From NCBI GenBank assembly GCA_016197205.1, contig JACPWG010000107.1:1-64000 (forward strand): a DNA stretch of 64,000 nt. Reading direction: 5' to 3'. Source of the DNA: Planctomycetota bacterium. Lineage in GTDB: Bacteria; Planctomycetota; MHYJ01; WSZJ01; JACPWG01. The translations under genes were made by a program, and so were the position numbers. The notes below the pieces were generated by a model. That model made no database searches. It was given only the letters and a program-made list of their open reading frames with translations, and had not been told where the DNA came from. Numbering within the stretch: position 1 is the stretch's first letter; every line of letters starts with the position of its first letter. This document shows positions 43,520 through 50,121 of the stretch, in pieces.

Positions 43520-44854
43520 GTCCTCGGTCGGTTCGGGCGCGTCGGCGAGCGGGTCCGTCCCCGGCTCCACGGCCGCTGCGTCCGGCTTCGCCGACGCGGA
43601 CACCGCGGCGGGGCCCGCGGGCACGGCATCGCGCCCGGGCTCCGCGTCCCACGGGAGGGCGTCCTTGGGGGCCTCTTCCAACGCGCTCGGACCCACCTGC
43701 CGGGTCAGCCGCACGCGCCCGGTCCGCGGGTCGAGCGCCAGGCCGGCCTGGCCGGACAAGAGCGCGAGCAGGTCATCCCCGATGACCTTGCGCCGCCAAC
43801 CCCGGAGCACCGCCGCATCCCCGTCCAGCCGGCCGTTCGCATGGTCCACGACGCGGAAGAGCTCGTCCTTAGTCGCCAAAAGCGGCGCGGCGATCCCGAC
43901 TTCGTGCGCGCGCACCTTCACGTAGGCGTCGAGGAGACTCGTAATCGTCGCGGTTCCCGCCGGGTGCTCCTGCCGCTTCGGCAGTTCCGGGCACTCGCGG
44001 TCCGGCACGGCAAGCCCGGTCTTCACGGCCGCCACGATGTCGTTCCCGCTTCGCTCCACTTCGCGCGGATGGATGCCCCGGAGATCACGCAGCGGCGCGA
44101 CGCGGGTGATCGCCCGACGCCCGATTTCCACGAGGACCTCGTCCCGCATGACCTGGCCCCGCGGGACGTTTCGCGTCCGGGCCGCCCCCTCGCGCCAGGC
44201 GGCCAGCTCGCGCAGCACCGCCAGGTTGCGCGGCGTGAGGTGGCCGGAGCGCTTGAGGTGCTTGTACTGGTCCCTCGGCTCGGGCTTCTCATAGAGCGCG
44301 GGGGACTCCAGCCGCCGGAATTCCTCCCGCACCCACTCCGTGCGCCCGCTCCGTCGGAGCTTGCGGACGAGCGCGTGGTAGACCTTGGTCAGGTGCCGTA
44401 CGTCGTCGAGCGCGTATTCGATCTGCTCCGGCGTCAGCGGTCGTTGGGTCCAGTCGGTGAAGGTCTCGAGCTTCGACAGGCGGACGCCGGTGATCTGGTG
44501 AACGAGGCTGGCGTACGAGATGCTCTCGCCGTACCCCAGCATGGCCGCGGCCATTTGCGTATCGAAAACGTTTTGCGGGGGCTGTCCGCTCCGCTGGTGA
44601 AAAATCTCGAAGTCCGAGCGGCCGGCGTGCACGACTTTCAGGACGTCCGGATTCGCCAGCAATTCCTGGAAGGGGACGAGGTTGACCTCCTCGGGGTCCA
44701 CCACGGCGGCCCGGTCGTCCGTCGCGATCTGGAGAAGGCCCAGTCGCGGGTAGTAGGTCTTTTCGCCGACGAACTCGGTATCGAAGACGAACCAGCCGCC
44801 CGCGCGGAGGGCCTGGCAAAGTTCGTTGAATTCCTCAGTCCGTCGGATCAGCAT
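43517..44854 (-). CDS. rnd: Ribonuclease D
   Basis: The start ATG 44854 gives 445 residues. DEDD exonuclease: DTEF (D25, E27), VVHAGRSDFEIF, and SYASLVHQITG followed by YALDDVRHL with the last Asp. An HRDC domain (about 205-285) includes LTPRNLAVLRELAAWREGAA. The C-terminus (after about 385) is Pro/Ala-rich and longer than usual. It trims tRNA and small RNA 3' ends. It has a family A element right at the stop codon; the TGA is the element's target duplication. Confidence 0.95.
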   Translation of the reverse strand: MLIRRTEEFNELCQALRAGGWFVFDTEFVGEKTYYPRLGLLQIATDDRAAVVDPEEVNLVPFQELLANPDVLKVVHAGRSDFEIFHQRSGQPPQNVFDTQMAAAMLGYGESISYASLVHQITGVRLSKLETFTDWTQRPLTPEQIEYALDDVRHLTKVYHALVRKLRRSGRTEWVREEFRRLESPALYEKPEPRDQYKHLKRSGHLTPRNLAVLRELAAWREGAARTRNVPRGQVMRDEVLVEIGRRAITRVAPLRDLRGIHPREVERSGNDIVAAVKTGLAVPDRECPELPKRQEHPAGTATITSLLDAYVKVRAHEVGIAAPLLATKDELFRVVDHANGRLDGDAAVLRGWRRKVIGDDLLALLSGQAGLALDPRTGRVRLTRQVGPSALEEAPKDALPWDAEPGRDAVPAGPAAVSASAKPDAAAVEPGTDPLADAPEPTED

Positions 44855-45008
44855 GCGCTTGCCTTGGCCTGAAGCGTGGGGGGGGAGGGGGGCGTGCATC
44901 GTGCGTCGGGCGGCTATCTTGCCACAACCGGCCGGGGGGGACAATCAAATTCGGGAGGGGCGTGCGGACGGTCCGCGTCGGCGCGCCAACAGCGACGGCC
45001 TTCGATTC

Positions 45009-45038
45009 TTGACACTGTACCGGCGGCTTTGCTAGACT
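45009..45038 (+). promoter_or_regulatory. ridA promoter
   Basis: TTGACA (45009-45014), 18 nt, TAGACT (45033-45038), about 48 nt ahead of the ATG at 45086. Confidence 0.75.
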
Positions 45039-45085
45039 CCGGCTCCATTCCCGCATATCGCAATGGATCGGAGGAATCCCCCCTC

Positions 45086-45493
45086 ATGCTGGCTTCCCCC
45101 CAAGGCGCGACCGACCGCCGTGTCGTGGCGACCGAGTCCGCCCCGCGCGCGATCGGCCCGTACTCGCAGGCCATCGCCTGCGGAGACTGGGTCTTCACCT
45201 CCGGACAGATCGCCATCGACCCGGCCTCCGGCACGCTCGTGCCCGGCGGCATAACCGAGCAGACCCGCCGCGTCCTCGAGAACCTCGGCGCCGTGCTCGC
45301 GGCCGCGGGCAGTTCGCTGGACCGGGTCGTGAAGACCACGGTCTTCCTGAAAGACATGGGCGAGTTCGCGGCCATGAACGAAGTCTACGCGACCTTCTTC
45401 CGCGAGGCCCCGCCCGCACGTTCCACCGTGGAGGCGGCGCGCCTCCCGCGCGACGTGCGGGTGGAGATCGACGCGATCGCCCGCCGGGGTTGA
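45086..45493 (+). CDS. ridA: RidA-family enamine/imine deaminase
   Basis: The start ATG 45086 has GGAGG about 12 nt upstream; 135 residues. Conserved blocks: APRAIGPYSQAIACGDWVFT, SGQIAIDPASG, VVKTTVFLKDMGEF and PPARSTVEAARLPRDVRVEI, with the Arg that holds the carboxylate and the C-terminal Glu. Trimeric cytosolic enzyme that hydrolyses reactive 2-aminoacrylate and related imines. Single-gene unit with its own promoter. Confidence 0.95.
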   Translation: MLASPQGATDRRVVATESAPRAIGPYSQAIACGDWVFTSGQIAIDPASGTLVPGGITEQTRRVLENLGAVLAAAGSSLDRVVKTTVFLKDMGEFAAMNEVYATFFREAPPARSTVEAARLPRDVRVEIDAIARRG

Positions 45494-45614
45494 GGGCCCG
45501 TAAAGGAAGCCCTCAGGGATCGGCACTTTCAGCGGAGGGAAGAAGCAGTCGTGGCGCAGGCCTTCCAGCCGGCACAGACTGGCGTGAGTACCTGACTTGT
45601 TCCATTACGGGCCC

Positions 45615-45743
45615 TAAGCGCCCGCGCAAGAATCACTTTACATTTCCGTGGATCGACCGATGCCTGGGGGCGCGGCCCAGAGGTCCGCGCCCCCAGGAGC
45701 CTCGAGGTCCGCATCTGCGCAGTTATTTTTGCGCGGGCGCTAA
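45615..45743 (-). repeat. MITE-like element, family C, copy 3 (complete, inverted)
   Basis: The body runs 45618-45740, with GCGCCCGCGCAA and TTGCGCGGGCGC ends and TAA on both sides (45615-45617, 45741-45743). Compared with copies 1 and 2 it is reversed and lacks about 20 bp of the central hairpin. Confidence 0.9.
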
Positions 45744-45796
45744 CGCACCTTTGACGCCGTTCCGGTTTCCAGGAACCTTCAGCCGAGGAGCCCCTC

Positions 45797-46273
45797 ATGC
45801 CCGAGCCCCTTCCCCAGATCACGTTCCACACCAACCGCGGCAAGATCGTGCTCGAGCTCTTCGAGGACGACGCCCCCAACACCGTCGCGAACTTCGTGAG
45901 CCTCGTCGAGAAGGGCTTCTACAACGGCCTCAAGTTCCACCGCGTCATCCCGGACTTCATGATCCAGGGCGGGGACCCGAAGGGGAACGGCACCGGCGGC
46001 CCGGGGTACGTCATCAAGGACGAGTGCGGCCCGAACCGCAAGCATGAACGCGGCGTGCTCTCGATGGCGAACGCGGGCCCGAACACCGGCGGGAGTCAGT
46101 TCTTCATCACCCACAAGGCCACGCCCTGGCTGGACGGCAAGCACGCCGTCTTCGGGCGCGTCACGTCGGGTCTAGAGGTCGTGGACGCGGTGCAGCAGGG
46201 CGACACGATGACGCAAGTCACGATCGACCGCAAGCGCAGCCACGCCTACACGCCGGTCACGACCAAGCGGTAG
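45797..46273 (+). CDS. ppiB: Cyclophilin-type peptidyl-prolyl isomerase
   Basis: The product has 158 residues; ATG 45797 after GAGGAG. Cyclophilin blocks: KFHRVIPDFMIQGGDPKGNG (catalytic Arg), SMANAGPNTGGSQFFIT, and LDGKHAVFGRVTSGLEVVD. No signal peptide, so cytoplasmic. Catalyses cis-trans isomerisation at proline bonds. Confidence 0.96.
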   Translation: MPEPLPQITFHTNRGKIVLELFEDDAPNTVANFVSLVEKGFYNGLKFHRVIPDFMIQGGDPKGNGTGGPGYVIKDECGPNRKHERGVLSMANAGPNTGGSQFFITHKATPWLDGKHAVFGRVTSGLEVVDAVQQGDTMTQVTIDRKRSHAYTPVTTKR

Positions 46274-46365
46274 TGCGGGCGCTTCGCTGCGCGGACCGGC
46301 GGCAGCCTGTTTGGCGGAGGCGAAGAGCGAGAGGGTGGGGACTGGCGCCGCGGAAGGAACCCAAA

Positions 46366-46411
46366 GAAAGAGAAAAACCGCGGGAGCGGCGGGGTTGACC
46401 CGCCGCTCCCG
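46366..46411 (-). terminator. Probable terminator in the ppiB / AT-hook spacer
   Basis: A 13-bp perfect stem CGGGAGCGGCGGG (46381-46393 with 46399-46411), loop GTTGA. On the minus strand a T-rich tract follows (46380-46366). It is 190 bp past the end of the minus-strand gene at 46600. The rest of 46274-46599 holds no gene. Confidence 0.6.
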
Positions 46412-46599
46412 GGCGTCCGGCAGTTGAAAGGGAACTCGAAGGGTCAACCCGGTGGGCCGACGAGCCGACCGCCGGGCACGAGCCTTCGGTGCGCACGGCG
46501 ACTTGAGGGACGCGTGGTGCCTGCAAGGTCGAAGCGCGGAGCGCCGCAGGCGCGGAAGCGAACCCCGCCGACAAGTGGACCGGCGTGCAGCCGAAGGCG

Positions 46600-47088
46600 C
46601 TAGTCGAGCGAGACCGCCTGTACTTTGAGGACGGCGGGGATGAGGTGATAGAGGCGCACATCCCCGGCCCCGGCGCCGTCTTTGAAACTCTGGTTGAGGG
46701 CCTTCACGGCCTCCGCGCGGGTGGGATAGATCGTGCCGGCCTCACCGACAACCAGGAGCACGCCGTTGTCCTGCCCGCCCCTCGGGGCGTAGACCTCGGC
46801 GGCCTTGGAGGACGCCGCCGCCGGGCGACCGCGCCGCCCACCCCGACCGCGGCCACGACCGCGCGGGGCGACCCCGGCGCCGGCCGGCCGGCCGGGACGC
46901 TTGCGCCCCGTCCTTGCCGGACCCTGGTAGTTCGGGTTATACTTGCGGCACAACTCGCCCATCTGGACGAAATTGACGCCGCTACCGAACTGCTTCTTGA
47001 GGGCCTTCTGGATCGCCGAGACCTTCGAACCGGGGTTGTCCTGGAGGAACTGTCTGACAAAGTCGGCCTTCTCCTGTGGGATTGCCAT
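46600..47088 (-). CDS. Small winged-helix-like protein with AT-hook/RG-rich linker
   Basis: The product has 162 residues. The N-terminal 55 residues (QEKADFVRQFLQDNPGSKVS, AIQKALKKQFGSGVNF) form a helical domain with a winged-helix look. A linker of about 50 residues is rich in Arg and Gly and carries AT-hook-like GRKRPGRPAG and GRRGRPAAA. The C-terminal 55 residues (NGVLLVVGEAGTIYPTRAEA) form a small alpha/beta domain. It probably binds DNA or RNA, perhaps as a nucleoid protein. It has a near-consensus promoter shared with tRNA-Pro. Confidence 0.8.
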   Translation of the reverse strand: MAIPQEKADFVRQFLQDNPGSKVSAIQKALKKQFGSGVNFVQMGELCRKYNPNYQGPARTGRKRPGRPAGAGVAPRGRGRGRGGRRGRPAAASSKAAEVYAPRGGQDNGVLLVVGEAGTIYPTRAEAVKALNQSFKDGAGAGDVRLYHLIPAVLKVQAVSLD

Positions 47089-47140
47089 CCTCGAACTCCT
47101 ATGGCGGTAGGGAAACGTGGCTCTAGCCGATTGGGCTCAA

Positions 47141-47191
47141 TTGCCCTATGGCGAGTCGCGGGAGTATACTGCCAATTGCAAGAAGTGTCAA
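47141..47191. promoter_or_regulatory. Overlapping divergent promoters with shared palindromic -10 (AGTATACT)
   Basis: Plus strand: TTGCCC (47141-47146), 18 nt, TATACT (47165-47170), toward tRNA-Pro. Minus strand: TTGACA (47191-47186), 17 nt, TATACT (47168-47163), toward the AT-hook gene. The -10 boxes overlap in the palindrome AGTATACT at 47163-47170, so only one polymerase can be bound at a time. Confidence 0.8.
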
Positions 47192-47194
47192 GAT

Positions 47195-47272
47195 CGGGGC
47201 GTAGCGCAGTCTGGTTAGCGCGCCTGGCTTGGGACCAGGAGGTCAGCAGTTCAAATCTGCTCGCCCCGACCA
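47195..47272 (+). tRNA. tRNA-Pro (TGG)
   Basis: Acceptor stem CGGGGCG pairs with CGCCCCG, D-arm GCGC/GCGC, anticodon stem CCTGG/CCAGG with loop CTTGGGA giving anticodon TGG (47230-47232), T-arm AGCAG/CTGCT with TTCAAAT. CCA is encoded (47270-47272). Confidence 0.97.
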
Positions 47273-47473
47273 CACTTCACGATCCGCACTGGGGCGCGGA
47301 GCGCTTCCTGCGGCAAGCCGACGACCCAGCCCGGGCGAAAGGGGGAGGGCGGAAGCGGATGCGCGGCGCGTGGGGCGACGGGTGCGACGAAGGGAAAGAG
47401 AAGGGTGGTGGACAAACGGGTGACGGCGGACCGGCGGGGGAGGCGACAGGGAGAAGGGCGCAAGGGCGTCGGT

Positions 47474-49600
47474 TCAGCGCCGCGCGCGCCTTTGGCCGGG
47501 GTCCTGCGTCGGGGGGGGAGGGAGCTGGGCGTAGCACGGCTTGCAGTAGCCCTCGAGCGACGCGAGCGCGACGAAGCAGTTGGCGCAAAAGGCCGCCCCG
47601 CACTGGGCGCAGCCCTGCTGGCCGCGCCGTTGCAGGCTTTTGCAACGCGGGCAATAGAACTCGTCGTCCATGAGGACGAGGTCGATCTTCGCGTCCGAGC
47701 GCCCCAGGTATTCGCCGCAGACCGAGCACTTCTTCGCGCCCAACGGGTTCAGGGTCTGGCAGAACCCGCACTCCACGGACTTGCCGCCGCCGGCCTGCAT
47801 CGCCAGCGGTTCGAGGCCGGACTTGATCCGGTCCAGGTCCTTGAGCAGTTCCTCGGCGTTCTGATAACGGGCCGAGGGCTTCTTGGCCATCATCTTGAAG
47901 ATGACCGAGATGATGGAATCGGCCAGGTTGTCGACGTATTTTTTCGGCGAGGGGATCTCGCCCCGGGCGTGCAATTGCATGAGGGCGAGGGTGTCGCCCG
48001 CCACGAAGGGTTTGTGGCCGGTGAGGATGTAGTAGAGGGTGACGCCCAGGGAGTAGATGTCCGAGCGGGCGTCCACGCCCTTGCCGGACCAGTGCTCCGG
48101 GGACATGTAGTAGGGAGTCCCCGCGATCATCATCGGGTTCGCCGCCTGCCCCTTGCTCCCGGTCGCGGTCTGCACGTCCTGGGCGAGCCCGAAGTCCATG
48201 ACCTTGACTTCGCCTTTGGGGGACATCATGATGTTGTCGGGTTTCACGTCCCGGTGGACGATTTGGTGCTTGTGAGCCACGCCGAGGCCGCGAGCGGTTT
48301 CCGCGATGATCCGCAGCGCGTCGTCGGGCAGGATCCGCCTCAATTCGGCGAGGACCTCGGTGACCGTGCGCCCCTCGACGAGGTCCATGACGATGAAATT
48401 GTAGCCCTGCTCACGCGCGACGTTGTGGACCTGAACGATGTTGGGATGGCTGATCTTCGCCATCGCGCGCGCCTCGCTGATGAAGCGCTTGATGAGGTCC
48501 TCGTTGGCGGCGGAGGCGGGGGGGAGGATCTTGACGGCGAAGAGCTTGTCCAGGCCGAGGTGCTTGGCCTTGTAGACGCTGGCCATGCCGCCCTTGCCGA
48601 CCTTCTGCATGATCTTGCAGCCGCCGAGCACCTTGCCGACCAGCGGGTCGCCGGAAGGGTGCAGGTGCACCGTCCCCTCCACGCCGGGGGACACGATGCG
48701 CTTGGGGACCACGAGGTTCGCCCCGCACTTCATGCACTTGATGGTCTTGCCGGGTTCGAGGCCGCTCACGTTGTACTTGGTACCGCACCCTTCGCACTTC
48801 AGGATGCACTTGTTCTGTTCGGCCAGGAGTTCCTTCACCTGCTGGACGGTGAGGACCCCCTTCTCGACGAGGATCTCGCCAAGCTGGCGTGCCCGGCCGC
48901 CGAGCTCGCTCTCCTGTTGCAGGCGGAGCCCTTCGCTGACCTGCGCCTCCGTGGCCCAGCCGCGCCGGAGGATGAGCTTACCGAAGAGGCTCATCGGCCG
49001 CGTCGTCTCGCGGGACGGCGGCCCGACCGACGACGCGGAGCCGCCGGGCGTGGAGGCGGGCGCAGGGGCGGGTGAGGCGGAGGCGCCGCGGCTCGGGGCC
49101 GTGGGGGCCGTCCACAAGGGGATGGGCGTGCCCCCCTCGGTCACGGGCTCGAGCAGCGCGTCGTCCGGAAGCGAGCGCGGCGGCGCGGGGAGTGCAACGC
49201 TCGGCGCATCCCCGGCGGAGGGGAGGGCCGGCCGGATCGTGGAGAGCGAGATCGACGATGGGGGGCCGGCGGCCGGCGAGCGGGCGGCCGCCGGGGCCGA
49301 GGACGCGGGCGCCGGCACGGACGAGCGGGGCGTCACGGCCGGGGCCGGTCGCCTCGCGAGGTCCGGCGCAGGCGAGGCGGCGGCGGGGGCGGCGGCCTCC
49401 ACCACGCCCGTGAGCTGTTGGATCTGCCGGATCGCCTGGCTCTGCTGGGGCGTCAGGTGGCCGCATTCGATCAGGACGTCCGGAAGCGGACGGCCCGGCG
49501 ACAAGCCCGCCAGCCGAAGCCCCTCCTCAAGCTGCTCGTGGCTGAGGAAGCCGCTCGCAAGGGCGATCCGGCCGAACCGTACGTCGTTGGGATCCGGCAT
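47474..49600 (-). CDS. Ser/Thr kinase with GspE/MshE-N-like domains and zinc ribbons
   Basis: The product has 708 residues. Two GspE/MshE-type N domains (about 5-62, FLSHEQLEEGLRLAG; and about 205-265, LGEILVEKGVLTVQQVKELL) flank a Pro/Ala linker. A zinc ribbon (CEGCGTKYNVSG...CMKCGANLVVP) follows at about 270-305. The kinase domain (about 325-590) has VGKGGMASVYKAKH, AVKILP, HRDVKPDNIMM, DFGLAQ and GTPYYMSPEHW. The C-terminus (about 615-690) has CxxC pairs of two or three further zinc ribbons (CGFC, CSVCGE, CPRC, CAQCG, CANC, CKPC). No membrane span, so cytoplasmic. MshE-N domains bind c-di-GMP in some proteins; whether these do is untested. Confidence 0.92.
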   Translation of the reverse strand: MPDPNDVRFGRIALASGFLSHEQLEEGLRLAGLSPGRPLPDVLIECGHLTPQQSQAIRQIQQLTGVVEAAAPAAASPAPDLARRPAPAVTPRSSVPAPASSAPAAARSPAAGPPSSISLSTIRPALPSAGDAPSVALPAPPRSLPDDALLEPVTEGGTPIPLWTAPTAPSRGASASPAPAPASTPGGSASSVGPPSRETTRPMSLFGKLILRRGWATEAQVSEGLRLQQESELGGRARQLGEILVEKGVLTVQQVKELLAEQNKCILKCEGCGTKYNVSGLEPGKTIKCMKCGANLVVPKRIVSPGVEGTVHLHPSGDPLVGKVLGGCKIMQKVGKGGMASVYKAKHLGLDKLFAVKILPPASAANEDLIKRFISEARAMAKISHPNIVQVHNVAREQGYNFIVMDLVEGRTVTEVLAELRRILPDDALRIIAETARGLGVAHKHQIVHRDVKPDNIMMSPKGEVKVMDFGLAQDVQTATGSKGQAANPMMIAGTPYYMSPEHWSGKGVDARSDIYSLGVTLYYILTGHKPFVAGDTLALMQLHARGEIPSPKKYVDNLADSIISVIFKMMAKKPSARYQNAEELLKDLDRIKSGLEPLAMQAGGGKSVECGFCQTLNPLGAKKCSVCGEYLGRSDAKIDLVLMDDEFYCPRCKSLQRRGQQGCAQCGAAFCANCFVALASLEGYCKPCYAQLPPPPTQDPGQRRARR

Positions 49601-49671
49601 CTCGCCCTCGTGTGGTGGAGTTCACCGCGGCCGCCTTCGTGTGCCGTCGGCCCGTGCTGTGGAAGTACTCC

Positions 49672-49700
49672 ACTATAGTTCCACCGTCCGGGAATGTCAA
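49672..49700 (-). promoter_or_regulatory. Promoter of the zinc-ribbon kinase gene
   Basis: On the minus strand TTGACA (49700-49695), 17 nt, TATAGT (49677-49672), about 72 nt before the ATG. Confidence 0.85.
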
Positions 49701-49873
49701 GGCGGCGCTCCGCGCCGGCGCCACGAAAAACCCCTACGCGGACGGGGGGCGCGCATCCCAAGCTCGGGACGTGCAGCCGAGACATCGTAGCTGGACTTCG
49801 TCCGCGCGGCAAGGGTAGAATCGGGCATGGTTCAAATCGGGCAGCGCGTAAGTAACTCGCTTCCGTGTCCGGA

Positions 49874-49968
49874 CGTAGGGGCGGGCCTTGTGCCCGCCCC
49901 GTTGGCGACACCGCGCACTCCAAAGGCTTGCGGCCAGTCGTGGGCGCCCACAAGGGGCGCCCCTACGG
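49874..49968. repeat. Inverted-repeat element, family F, copy 2
   Basis: GTAGGGGCGGGCCTTGTGCC from 49875 and, inverted, CACAAGGGGCGCCCCTACGG ending near 49968, with each arm itself able to form a hairpin. Same arms as at 5338-5413. Confidence 0.7.
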
Positions 49969-50121
49969 TAGGCGGCCGACGGCAGGCTGTAACCCACGGT
50001 TGAACCATGCCTAGAATCCTGCCCGTCTCTACCGGCGGCCTCAAGCAAGATCGCACCTGGAGCTCAAGACGAAGCGCAGGACTCCGACAGAGGGCGGGTC
50101 GGCCGCGCGGGAGGAAGTGCC

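Noticed and set aside
46321..46600. Possible small RNA gene in the ppiB spacer
   Set aside because: Only a hairpin with a T-rich tract was found, better explained as a terminator; no promoter was seen for an RNA.
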